Shown piece after piece: positions 34,680 through 45,139 of a stretch of DNA of 64,000 bases. The notes below the pieces were generated by a model. It was not told where the DNA came from. It saw only the letters and a list, made by a program, of their open reading frames with translations, and did not search any database. This DNA comes from Moniliophthora roreri (taxonomy: Eukaryota > Basidiomycota > Agaricomycetes > Agaricales > Marasmiaceae): the NCBI GenBank assembly GCA_001466705.2, contig LATX02000233.1, forward strand, positions 524,432-588,431. Direction: 5' to 3'. Every line of letters begins with the position of its first letter. The first letter of the stretch is position 1. The translations under genes and the position numbers were made by a program.

Positions 34680-35095
34680 GTTTGTACCAACTACTTGGCT
34701 AGCGTACTTCCGCATTGCCTTTTTTCCACTCGGTCATAGGTGTACATTATCTTTGTGTTCTTGTATAGTCATTATTGTATATTACCATGTATTGCCATAA
34801 GGATTCTCGATGCATATAGACTTGCGTGAGCAGCTGAATCGGGGACATCGATGTTCAGCTCCTCCATGCATTAATCCACATGTACCATTCCCTCCCTACC
34901 CTTATCGTCCCCATCGTCCTTATCCACTATAACGAACAGCACCGACATTCCTGACATTCCCCGAGTTCTTCCCGAGCCTCAGCTATGGACCGAGACCCGC
35001 AATCAGAGGGATCAGCTTTACAGCCTTTGTATCATTGTATGGAATGGAGCGCCTTCGTTTGGCCGCCCAATGTCAAGTACATAAGTTGTTGACAT
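34680..35095 (+). promoter_or_regulatory. Orphan copy of the HMG-gene upstream region
   Basis: About 34810-35080 matches the region upstream of the HMG-box gene at 38.27 kb: gcatatagacttgcg/gcatatggacttgtg, gagttcttcccgag/aagttcttcccgag, ctcagctatg, tacagcctttgt, and tttggccgcccaatgtcaag/gttggccgcccgctgtcaag. No HMG-box coding follows; the P450 3' end begins at once on the other strand. It is therefore a promoter fragment left by a segmental duplication. Confidence 0.6.
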
Positions 35096-35104
35096 CTATG
35101 CAAA

Positions 35105-37533
35105 TCAGTTCGTGGTACATTTAACCAGCAAAGGGCATTGCACGCCTTTCTCCCTTTCCCCTTCAAGCATGGGTAGCATCAGTCTAGCCGATTCACGGCG
35201 AATTCTACTGCACTGCGGTGTGAGCGAAAACTCAAAGTCACTTATGAGCTGGACAATGAATGCTTGGAGCTCCAGGATACTGATAATATGCTGAGTCAGT
35301 GATCACCCATTAAAACTCGGAATCCCATGTCACGCACGCGAATCGCCATCCAATACATGATCGTAGGCCGCCAGAAAACGTAGCCCTAAGTTGGTGAATG
35401 TGTATAAAATGGCAGCACCCTGGACCGAATACTCACAGATTAGCGTATACCCCAACCGAGGTATCGCTCTGGATGGCTTTAGTGTTCTTGAACCAACGGT
35501 CCGGGTTGAACATGTGTGCGTCCTCGCCAAAGACGCTCTTATTTCTGCGGGACCGGGTCAGTGAAGCTTCCAGCCAAATACGACCATTACCTATTGTAGC
35601 TGCATAGCGAAACTACGACCTTCTGTCCTTTCTTCACTGGTATTTCACTGAGGTACCGACCGTCTGACGCGAGTATCGGTTCACTGAGTGGGATTATATC
35701 GTCGGCGGTTGCAGTGCGGTTGACGTGGATAGCTACAGTGTGATAGCGCAATGATTCCTGGACACACGTTAAGCCAACAAGGACGGTCTTAGGGCGCTCG
35801 CGAACCTTGACCACTGCACCCAAATATGGGAGCATCTCGAGATCTTCAACTGTGAGCATCCCAGTAGTGTTCCCTCTGGAAGCAACCTCTTGTTTCTTTG
35901 CCTGGATTTCGTCCCTGAGTCGCTTCTGTACCTCAGGGTGTCGAGATAGTTCGAGTAAAGTCCAGGATAGGGAATTCGCTGGAGGAAGCCCGACGACATG
36001 TTTAATGACCGATGCTTCAAGCAAAGAAGGGAGCTACCTGTGGTCTCATGACCTGCAGTGAATATTACGCTGTCATTGGTGCAATGAGAGTGAAATCTTC
36101 TTGAGCAGCCAAGGACGTACCTCATCTGGGCGATCAACTCATCGTCACTCATTCTCGACCGTTCGTCTTCTGACAAATTTGCTTTCACTAATACAAGATC
36201 AAAACCAATGAGCATGAACTGGAATGGAAACTGACCTAACAAAGACATGATATCTTTATTACCTTTGCCCTGGCCAATTTCTTCTGCCTTCTCTCTAACT
36301 AATTGTCTTGCAACTCGGTTAGTGACCTCATTCAGGGAACGTAGGCGTTCAAGACGCTGGCCCCCGAATGAATGGTCACGTAGAAATGTGAGGCACTTTC
36401 TTGGCAGCAGCCCAGCAAGGATCATTGAGAGTATAGCCCCCCCGGAAGGTGAACCAAAAATGTCAGCACTAGAGAAACGCTATGTAATGAGCGTCGTTGC
36501 GAAGGCCAAATAAAGGTGGTACGTACAAGACGTTTCTGTAGGTTCGTGTGAGTTGATTATTGGCATCCTCCATTGCGCCAAACTGGTAATCAAATGCGGC
36601 TACAACGCCGCTGATAAAATACTTAAATCATCAGCAAGAAGGCAGGAGACAGACCATGACCAATAGCATCCAATGTAGCTCGAGAAAGCCAGTGTGAGAC
36701 GTTAAAGATCTTTGATTGGTCCTCAGACTGAACAATCAGATCTCTCCATGTATTGCTGAGCTGAATATATTATTAGCTATGAACGAAAGTGGAAGAGAAC
36801 CACGTACAGCCGTGGCGGCAGAAAAGAATACCGGGAGTAATGCTCGGGAAGCTGGGCCGCCAAAGCCAGGCTGCATGGCCCTTCGGTGTCTGCGGTGATC
36901 GGTTCCTGCTCTCAGGCATTGTTATAACAGTATTCAATGAGATTCATAGAGCACGAACCTGATACCGAGGAGATGCCTGGACCTGGGTGATTATAGAATG
37001 AGCACTACTTCAGTGAATCTGAAACTGTTGCCATTACCAGTCATGAGAAAAGATCGATTTCGCATGTCTTTGTTTCTTTCCCATCTGTAGTTGGGCATGT
37101 GGAGAATATGCCGAATGGCTTTCGGATCAGAAACGAGCAGCCAATTCTCCTTGAAGGTTTTCAGGGTTTGTAGGACGCATGTGAATGCACCAATTTGGAG
37201 CACCTACCCCGAATGCCGCCTTGAATCGGACAATCCCGCCATACTGCGACTGCCATCGAAAATCTGTCTGTATACCGATACATTCAGTAAGATCTGCGGG
37301 CAAGCATAGTTTTGGCTCACCTCCCCTGCTTCCGACTTCAGAAGTTCTCCGAGATTCCCTGCCCACCTGAATTGAATATTTGACCTTTAAAGGGAGATTC
37401 TATTGGTACCTATCAACCAGGATTTGCTCTTTGGACCCCGAATATTTGAGTTTGGGTCTCTTATCTTGGAGCGACAATAGAAGAACAAGACAGCGACGAA
37501 CAACGACACAGTGATCAGAATTCCAAGCGCCAT
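35105..37533 (-). CDS. Cytochrome P450 monooxygenase (complete, multi-exon)
   Basis: Start at 37533 (MALGILITVSLFVAVLFFYC), a membrane anchor, followed by a proline/glycine hinge (RGPKSKSW). Later exons carry LVSDPKAIRHIL, the I-helix oxygen-binding motif AGHETT (split by an intron), the K-helix ESLRYH (ExxR), the FNPDRW segment of the PERF region, and the heme loop FSGGLRSCIG, where the Cys ligates heme. The C-terminal exon (ILELQAFIVQL to LLVKCTTN) ends at TGA 35107-35105. Every frame joins at plausible GT-AG sites and I see no lesion. It would be an ER-bound class II P450 using NADPH-P450 reductase. The sequence style matches mushroom P450s often annotated as PAH-inducible; substrate unknown. 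A TATAAAG lies at 37581-37575. Confidence 0.88.
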
Positions 37534-37574
37534 TGTGAATGATCAGGCAAGAGAGACCAAGAAAAACCGGAATA

Positions 37575-37581
37575 CTTTATA
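37575..37581 (-). promoter_or_regulatory. TATA-like box of the P450 gene
   Basis: TATAAAG on the minus strand, about 42 bp upstream of the chosen ATG at 37533. That distance implies a very short 5' leader. Confidence 0.45.
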
Positions 37582-37839
37582 TCAGCTGCAGAAGAAATTG
37601 CACAGGTCATGCGTGGCATAAAGAAGGCTCCGACTCACTGAAAATGACAAATCGACTATAGAGGGTTACAGAAGTGCGGAAAGCTCCCGGAACCTTGCGG
37701 GAGAGTCTGAAGTAGATGCTATCGTCCGTTGAGGTAACCGATAACATAGTGGTCAGCATTGAATCGTGATCCCACTTGCATGCGAGGTTTGGCCACCTGA
37801 TGAATATAGAATTGCGACAAAGGAAGTTACCATGAAGAC

Positions 37840-38180
37840 GTTCAATGCATATGGACTTGTGCGAGTAGCTCAGTCGACGTCAGGTCGACGTTCAACTGCC
37901 TTACAAGCGCCTGTGCCAGTCCACGTGTGCCCGCGTACTCCTTCCTTCTTACTCACCACAGCAGACAGCATCGACATGCCAAGTTCTTCCCGAGTTCTCA
38001 GCTATGAACCGTCACATAATTTCGCAGCGACTCGCAATTATCACTACTAAGTAGGGGAATCCAAGGGGGGTTTACAGCCTTTGTGCTTTGATGGATCTTA
38101 TTGTCTTCAACGGCGCTTTCGGTTGGCCGCCCGCTGTCAAGTAAGTCATTGATACCAATATCCATGGTATAAAACTGACC
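37840..38180 (+). promoter_or_regulatory. Upstream region of HMG-box gene 1
   Basis: It includes the conserved block ggcgctttcggttggccg...cgctgtcaagta (38112-38143), also present at 35049-35079 and 42786-42836, and a TATAAAA at 38168-38174, about 105 bp before the ATG. Conservation of this block in three copies suggests a promoter element retained through duplication. Confidence 0.5.
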
Positions 38181-38272
38181 CCATTGCAGTGTTTCCGCTT
38201 TTATTTTCCTTCACCAATCCCTGGTCCCTTCCCAAAAAATATCACTGCTGCTTGCCGAATAAGCACTTCATA

Positions 38273-39663
38273 ATGCCAGCGATTCGCACCTGTGATACAG
38301 ATTCTGAATGTGAGTAACAGAAACTTTTTAGAATGACCCCCAAGACTGAGGGAATACATTATCTAGCACCAGATGTCCTTCAGGCTCCACTATCTACTAC
38401 TCCGACCATCATACATCCCACGCCGTACACTCTGAAGGTCTATAATCAGTCGACTCCGCTTCCATCTATACACGAGATGTTTCCTGAACATCTTTTATCG
38501 CTTCCGTCACCTCACAACTACTATAAATCACCTTCTGCGAGCGTTGATATCAAGCATCGGCCCAGGAAAGGTGACGAAGACTACATCAAGCGTCCAGAGA
38601 ATGCGTTTATTCTCTTCCGGAGAAAGTGTGTCAAGGAGCGTCGGCAGGCTGAGGAAGGAGCCACTACTGATCGGACGGTAAAGAAGCAACGACAGGCTGA
38701 TCTCTCCAAGACGACCAGTCAGCAGCGGAAGGCGTTGCCGCCAGAAGAGAGAAAGTACTGGGAAGATTTAGCGAAGGAGAAGAAGAAGGAGCATGAGCGG
38801 TTGCACCCCAACTACGTGTATCGAGTGAGGGGTAAGGTTGCGAGTATTAGGAACAAGGGGCTGGATTCGGAGTATGGATTTGGGAACGATTCCGAGCCTG
38901 TCTCCTTCGACCTTCCGTCTGTATCTCGCAGCTCAATCTCAGCCTATTCAAGCCCATCACCTCATCCTTATCCCACCACGTCTCATCAAGGAGGCCCCAA
39001 TAGCAAAGGAACCGGGTCCTCAGATAATTTTACGACCCGCAACGAGGGAAATTACAACATTACGATGAATGGCGGCTTGCGTATGTGGTTTTTCGTATCT
39101 TTATTCATCTCGAAGCCTAATCTACTTCTTTTATCCTAGATTTTCACTATCGCGACACTTCGGAAGTTATCAAACATCTACCAAACGACGTAACACCCCA
39201 GACCATTAATAACATCAGCACCTCCATCACCCTTTCCGACCTCGCTGATCTCTCTGACCTATCCGACCTTTCCGATCTCTCCGACCTTTCTGAACTCTCC
39301 AGTCTCACCGATACGTCCGACCTCTCCAAACTCTCTAGCCTATCCAAACTCGCCAGGCTATCGAGGTTGTCGAGGTTATCGAGACTTTCCAACCTCGGCA
39401 CCTTCATCCTTTCAAAACTATCCACACTCCCTGGCCTTGTCGCAGGCGCAGGCGCATCCGGTCTTTCCTGTCTCCCCAACTTATCTGCCGGCCTATCCTG
39501 CCTCTCCAGTTTATCCAGCCTCTCCGCCCTCTCCGGTCTATCCGGCCTTTCCACTATATCCAGTATCGGCCTCTCCGCTCTGTCCAGTTTAGCCAGTCTT
39601 TCTGGGCTATCGGGTTTATCTGGCCTTTCTGGTCTTTCGTGTTTGGATTCCCTTGTTAACTAA
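38273..39663 (+). CDS. HMG-box protein with C-terminal Leu-Ser-x repeat tail (424 residues)
   Basis: Exons 38273-38309, 38367-39080 and 39140-39663 give one frame of 424 residues. The intron borders are supported by matching introns in the paralogue at 43 kb. The HMG box begins DYIKRPENAFILFRRKC and continues QRQADLSKTTSQQRKALPPE, then KYWEDLAKEKKKEH and NYVYRVRG, the pattern of mushroom HMG-box transcription factors; the usual Trp of the QQWK core is Arg here. After a Ser/Pro-rich stretch the last exon codes about 130 residues of (Leu-Ser-x) triplets with acidic, then basic, then Gly/Cys fillers. HMG boxes bend DNA in the nucleus; the repeat tail has no known role to me. The box is intact in frame, but the Trp change could weaken binding. 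Confidence 0.78.
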
Positions 39664-40913
39664 GTGGTACTTATCCTTGAGATACAGTATGCACGACATG
39701 GAACCCTTCGGCATGGTTTATGGATTTACGGTTACACTTGCATATACCCTTCTTTTTATGATATATGCCATCGAAAACGAGTCTCTCCTCTATTTTTCCC
39801 CCTTTCATAATACATCGTCCCTCTCCTCTGTTAGAGCTTTGTGCCCTGGTTGGTTTGTAGTTTCAAGAGTCTTGCGTCCTGTTGTCAGTGTACATTATCG
39901 TTATCAGTATCGTGTCATCTAATGGCATTGAACTTAGACAAAAACATTATCGTACAAGCAGCCGAGCTAGATGAATCGCGCGCGCCAGAGTCAGGAGTTC
40001 TCCAGACCCGCCGCGACTCTTTCATCATTACCACCACTACATACTGATCACCATATGCCGGTGGGCCGGATTACAGGCAGCAAATGAACCAAGGAGGGCT
40101 GGAAAGGTCACGGCTACGCAGTAGTCGACCGACGGGATTTTTTTTTTTTTGGATATGGTGCGTATCCTATGCTTGGTCCATGCCCATCGTCCATCTCATT
40201 TCCGTGCGCAGGTTCAGAATCCGACTGGCACCCTTTGAATTCTGCATCCAGTTTCTACTACTCATGCAGACGTTTCAATCCCGAAGTCTCGCCATTTTGG
40301 GCATGGGACGACTCTGTTCCGAAGCGGTCGCCTCTTAGATCCCAGCTTTCACAAATGACTGCATAGCACACCGGTCCTGCAAACGTTCTGAATACGTGTA
40401 TCAATTTCTTCCTGGTGACGCCCGCTTCACAGGATTCGCTCCTCATCCTCATGAAAAGGTGACAGAACATCGAATCTACAATTCCGTCCGACGCTGCAAG
40501 TGCCCTCGGTAAGTTCTGCTATTCGATACATATCATTATATCTTTCTCTGATTCGAATTTCGGGCGTAGGCCCCTTGAATATCTGGTTCGACAGCAGTAA
40601 CAACCCAGGGCGAAAGATTCAGGCTTCTGTACGCAGGGAAGCTATTTCTGCACCTACAGGCCGGGCTATTCATGGAGCTGCAGTATGACGTGCTCGATGC
40701 GGAAATAGATTCAGGGTGCGTACAGGATCATTAACCAGGGATCTTCCCTGCCGGTATATCATCGACAAGAACGTATCCGTCTCAATGCCGGACTGCGAAA
40801 CCACACAAAGTACGTTGCACTTTCCTTGAGCCATGATGACCCGGATTCATTCTCTTCTCTTCAGGTCAAGTTCAACATACTGCACACTGTAAACTCGGAG
40901 TCTCGTCCACATC
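39664..40913. other. Gene-poor spacer, possible small-exon gene unresolved
   Basis: The first part (39890-39990) resembles the region after HMG gene 2 (tcagtgtacattatcgt, then caagca(g/t)ccgagct(a/g)gatgaat), so it belongs to the duplicated unit. From 40.08 to 40.88 kb several short frames (for example 40216-40366, SDWHPLNSASSFYYSC) have coding-like composition and AG/GT borders, but I could not join them into a protein I trust. Confidence 0.35.
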
Positions 40914-41091
40914 TGTAACGGGCCCATCCCGTTATGGTATATCCCCGCCGTTGCATCATAAGCTTTCATTTATCGTTTTCTCGACTTTTTACCATCACTA
41001 TCATACTACTGACCTTTGTATCTCGTCTATTCACAGAATAAAAAGAGGTCTAGTCGTACGATCCGGTTTGAAGTCAAAACGACGCGTCACA
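40914..41091 (+). repeat. 5' LTR of the TRIM-like element
   Basis: 178 bp, TGTAACGGG...GCGTCACA. It contains agaataaaaagaggtc, a possible polyadenylation-type signal shared with the other LTR (agaatagaaagaggtc). Confidence 0.8.
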
Positions 41092-42223
41092 CATTTTTAC
41101 GACTCCTCGTCTGCTTTACGCAATGGATTATCGTGAAGTAGCTGAGCTTCGGCTTAGCATCACCTAGAGATTCCATTCTCCAGTCACAATTGCAGGGTTC
41201 TACGCCTCAACTCCTCCCTCCTGCCTCTCTCTACTTGCCATGGGCTTCCCAAAGGTCACCTTTGCACAAACTGGCTGCCGCTTGGAGCTGCTCAATCCGC
41301 TTTACCAAGCCGCCCTCTGCACGTACCGGCCCGCACACTCCTCAGATCTCCGACGAGGACTGGGAGATATCAACGGCTACTCGTGTTGAAGCTATGCTTC
41401 TTCGGCCCGCCCCTGCAGGCCACCTACGCGTATTTGGTTCGAGAGGTGTTGGAAATTTTGTATATTGATTGTTTGGATTGAGGCAGATGGAACCTGATGG
41501 ATTGATGAGAGAGATTGGGATATGATTTCTCCTTTGACAGGATTAGTGCTACATTACACTCAACCAGCCGTAGCATCATTCCTCATGGTCAAGAACACAT
41601 CACGTCACCCAACGGCTCTTTCTGCCAACCTTCATCGCCCCAGCACACCCCTTCATCTACACCACTCACACTGTCTCTGCCAACTTCCCATCGCGATGTA
41701 CCTGCCTCGAATCGAGCAGGGACAAGAGCTACATATTCTTCGACCCCTCTTCGAGCAACACTGGACCAAGCTGGGACATCTGACCGTGCAAGCGTAGAAG
41801 CACGTGCCATTATTTCGACCCCTCTCCGTCATTCAGACTTGCCGCCGTCATTATACAACAGCACAAGGGCCCTCAATTAGTGCCTCGATGGCATACCCTT
41901 CAAGTCATGTCAACTCCTGCTGCACTGTCAACTGATGCGGTACCCCCGCGTGCACCACAAACGCCGGAGACATCGCAATCGCAACCGTCCATGTCGTTCA
42001 TCCTGGACAACAAAGTTTCCACATGCCACATCACCCAACACGATTCATTCATGCCCCCCGTGTTCATCGTGCTCTCAAAACTATAGCTCATGCTTTACAC
42101 TGCACTATCATACGGTCCCACTATTATACTTTTACCTACCTGATCTTCGCTCCCCATTTTTCACCTTTTCTTACTATCCTTTCTTGAGATTTCTACCATA
42201 ACCAGCAATTTGGTGAGGGAGGG

Positions 42224-42388
42224 TGTAACGGGCCCATCCTGTTATCTCCGCCATTGCATCATAGCTTTCACCCGTTGACAGTTTACTTTTATTCATCTTT
42301 TTACCATCACCTCTGTATCTCGTCTATTCACAGAATAGAAAGAGGTCTAGTCGTACGATCCGGTTTGAAGTCAAGACGGCGCGTTACA
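42224..42388 (+). repeat. 3' LTR of the TRIM-like element
   Basis: 165 bp, TGTAACGGG...GCGTTACA. It is slightly shorter than the 5' copy through small internal deletions (for example the ctatcatactactga segment is absent). Confidence 0.8.
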
Positions 42389-43027
42389 AAATCTGTCTGC
42401 GCTTGCCTTTTCATTCTCTATTCTGATATCATATATGTATCTCTCTTTCCCCATCCTTCTTCTCTGAATAATGCCTTTCTTACTATACACCGCATTCCGC
42501 GGATCCCGTTGTCATTCAATCATAGAATGGCGTTGGTTGAAACAATAGCGTCGTTTGACGCCCGTGTCATTATAGTGTTCTTCAAGTTCGCGTTCCATTT
42601 TCATATTACCATAATCGTGTAGTGGTGTTCAGATGATCGGACTCGTACCTTACCGGCTAGCGGGAATCAATTCATTTCAGGCGCCTATTACTATGTGGAC
42701 AATCCTCCCGAGTCCCAGCTATGTACCGCGTCAGAAACCTTTGTCCCCTAATGAGGAAGGTCAAATAAACCTTTTCTTTGCTCAACGGCGCTTTTTCACA
42801 ATATCATTTGGCCGCCCGCTGTCAACCAGGTCGCCAATTCTTGGTAAGTCGATTCTGTACAAATCGCACTATACAGTATCCTTTTATGGGTTTCTCCTCA
42901 TTATAAAAAAACCAACCCCAGTGTATTGTTTTTGTGCCCCATCAACGCCCACCAGAGACAAAAGAACCCAATCCCTCCTCAACTACGTGCATAAATCCTT
43001 GCTCTCCAATCTTCAACCTAGTTCATC
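42389..43027 (+). promoter_or_regulatory. Upstream region of HMG-box gene 2
   Basis: It carries the same duplicated promoter block (caacggcgctttt...tttggccgcccgctgtcaa, 42783-42833) and a TATAAAAA at 42903-42910, about 120 bp before the ATG. The stretch just after the TRIM-like element (42389-42680) has no recognisable gene. Confidence 0.45.
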
Positions 43028-43696
43028 ATGGTCTCGGAGGATGAATGTGAGTATTAGAAACTTTTTTGTATAACCCAAGACTGAGGAATTTGTTTCTTAC
43101 CTAGATCTAGCGTCATATCTTGCTTCGGAACCTCCACACGATCTTCTTTTGGAACCTGACGATTCTTTTTTAACAAGGTATACACCCGATGTGCCAGCGT
43201 ATCCTAGCACCGTTTGGACGCCAAGGGATTTCGAACTCCCAAATAATGAATGTGAGTAATGGAAACTCTTTTGTATAACCCAAGACTGAGGAATTTGTTT
43301 CCTACCTAGCGGACGTCGATCTAACTTTATTTCCCTTCCCGGAACCTCACGGTCCTCTTTTAACAGGTCCGACCTCAGCATTCGATGAACAGCCAGCGTA
43401 TTATCGCACCGTTTGGACGCCAAGGGATTTCGAACCCCTTGTGACCACTCCTTACTGTCTACCTAATCATGCACTGGTGACAAGGCCTTCATTTGAACGC
43501 AAGAAGTCCAACTTCCCTGATCACCCTCACAAACGTCATAGACGACTTTCTGTGAACGTCAATGTTGAGCGTCGGTCTAGGAAAGATGATGAAACCTACA
43601 TCAAGCATCTGGAGAATGCGTTCAATCTTTTCCAACGAGAGTGGGCCGAGGAGTATCAGCATCAACCGGCTCGAGGGATGGTGAAGAAGCTAAGCT

Positions 43697-44628
43697 GGGC
43701 ACCTGCAAAAAGTACGTTACATTATAATATCCTTACAACAGGATTATAAAGGTTACAACATATGATAATAAATCCAGCTAGATTTTAAGTGTATTGTAGC
43801 CTAGTTGCAATATATTGAAATATTTTAACTGCCTTACAACCCCATTACAACTACATTACAACTGTCTGGAAGGATTATTTGACATTATAGCCACATTACA
43901 ACTACATTACAACCCACATAGAGTCATTACAACAAGTTAAAACCCCAGTACATGCACATTATAACACAATTTCAAATATAAGTAAAGTTCTTAGTGCAAC
44001 AGCATATAAAAACCCATGCAACATGACAATGTAACAAGGCTTTATTATTAGATACACCTATTTATGTTTATAATGAAACTGATTTTTAATCAATAAATGA
44101 TAAGCTGGTGTGGGTAGAATAAAATGTTTTGGAGATAGGTCTTTTAGTAAAAGGGTATAATGCACTGTGTATGTTTATAGTTATGTGGCACAGTGGTACA
44201 GTGGTTCTGAGCACCCAGCAGCTACCAGGCTGCTGACTAATCTACCATAAGGTTGTGGGTTTGACTCAGAGGTTGCAATGAATGGATTTTTATTTCTTTT
44301 TGTCTCCAATCCGAATAGTCAAAATACATTATAATGGCTAAATACACTTCAATACATTTTAATAGTGATTCTGATAAGGATTTGGTATCTATTTACTGTC
44401 CAGTAGGGTTGTAATGTAGTTGTAACATTGTCTTTAGGTTGTAATGGCATTGCAACTTATTATAATTATTATGGGACTTGTAATTATTATGGTATGTTAC
44501 GACTACATTATAACTAGGTTACCATATCTGACTTGGCATATAACAGGGTTGCTAATGGTTATGGAACTCATAATGCATTATGAGGGTTATAACCCTATTA
44601 TAATGCTACGTACTTTTTGCAGGTGGGC
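43697..44628. mobile_element. MITE-like element with 28-bp inverted ends and GGGC target duplication
   Basis: The ends 43701-43728 and 44597-44624 are inverted copies (acctgcaaaaagtacgt then attataat, two mismatches). GGGC stands on each side (43697-43700, 44625-44628). The interior is A/T-rich, full of attacaac/gttgtaat repeats, and has no transposase. Removing the element and one GGGC copy (928 bp) rejoins the HMG-box frame at codon GCT. The ends contain a donor-like GTACGT and an acceptor-like TTTTTGCAG. Confidence 0.85.
44178..44285 (+). repeat. tRNA-like segment inside the MITE-like element
   Basis: tggcacagtgg (44185-44195) fits a Pol III A box, and gggtttgactc (44257-44267) fits a B box with one change from the GGTTCGANTC consensus. 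Spacing is about 60 bp. This suggests a SINE-like or tRNA-derived head carried in the element. No full cloverleaf was found. Confidence 0.4.
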
Positions 44629-45139
44629 TAAGCTTAGTAGTACCTTCAGTCAGCATTGCAAGGCATTGCTGGCAGAAACGAGAGAGTACCAAGATGATCA
44701 TTCAGTGAAGGAGAAGGAAATGTATTGCCCTGTGTGCATGAAGGATGGAAACTCGGCTAGGGACGAGAAGCATAAGCAAAGGAGTGCTGAACTCGAGAAG
44801 GGGATTGGTGAGCTTGAACTCGAGTCTGACAAGTCCGACTCTGGTTCGCCCATCATTCCTCCATCTCCACCTAGTCTTCACGGCCCCTCAGCTTTCAATG
44901 TCAATGACATCCACGGATCCTTTTATCACTTTACAACCTGCAACAAGGGAAATAGCAACATAACGATGAACGGCGGCTTGCGTATGTGGTTTGACCATCT
45001 TCTGAAGCTGATTAACTTGAGCTTGTTCTCCCTAGATATTCACTGTCACGGATCGGCAGAAATTGATCCCGCCGACATCTCCGATTCATACGATCCATAC
45101 GATCCTTCCGACCTCTCTGGTCTCTCAAACATCCCTTGA

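Larger units (their letters stand above)
40914..42388 (+). mobile_element. Small non-autonomous LTR retrotransposon (TRIM-like, 1475 bp)
   Basis: Two near-identical LTRs flank a short interior: 5' LTR 40914-41091 and 3' LTR 42224-42388. Both start TGTAACGGGCCCATCC, share tctcgtctattcacagaata and gtacgatccggtttgaagtc, and end GCGTCACA or GCGTTACA. A purine-rich tract (ggtgagggaggg, 42212-42223) lies right before the 3' LTR. The interior frame (41515-41880) is Ser/Thr/Pro-rich and carries no retroelement enzyme, so mobility would depend on another element. The flanks acatc (left) and aaatc (right) are an imperfect 5-bp target duplication. The insertion separates the two HMG-box paralogues. Confidence 0.82.
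43028..45139 (+). pseudogene. HMG-box gene 2, paralogue of gene 1, interrupted by a 924-bp inverted-repeat element
   Basis: Exons begin at 43028-43046 (MVSEDE), 43105-43251 and 43310. Introns 1 and 2 are near copies of each other, as are the exon ends YPSTVWTPRDFE and YYRTVWTPRDFE, showing an internal tandem exon duplication. The HMG box starts YIKHLENAFNLFQREW and is cut at 43700. Coding resumes at 44629 (KLSSTFSQHCKALL) and passes a last intron (44982-45035) at the same place as in gene 1. The final exon is a short tail, ending DPSDLSGLSNIP, a remnant of the Leu-Ser-x tail. The box has lost several core residues relative to gene 1. Unless the insert is spliced out, the product is truncated. 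Confidence 0.7.

Noticed and set aside
39147..39554. Minus-strand frame rich in ER/DR/LD repeats (ERPDRPERAERLDKLERQD)
   Set aside because: It is the antisense of the Leu-Ser-x coding repeat of HMG gene 1. The periodic plus-strand codons keep the reverse frame open, and no splice or start context supports it.
43780..44000. Regular attacaacta repeats considered as a CRISPR-like array
   Set aside because: Units are 5-12 bp, irregular and part of an A/T-rich mobile element in a eukaryotic genome; there are no spacers and no cas genes.
38273..45139. HMG pair considered as a mating-type locus
   Set aside because: Mushroom mating type is set by homeodomain and pheromone-receptor genes, and none is seen nearby. 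The HMG genes here are of a general mushroom HMG-box type.
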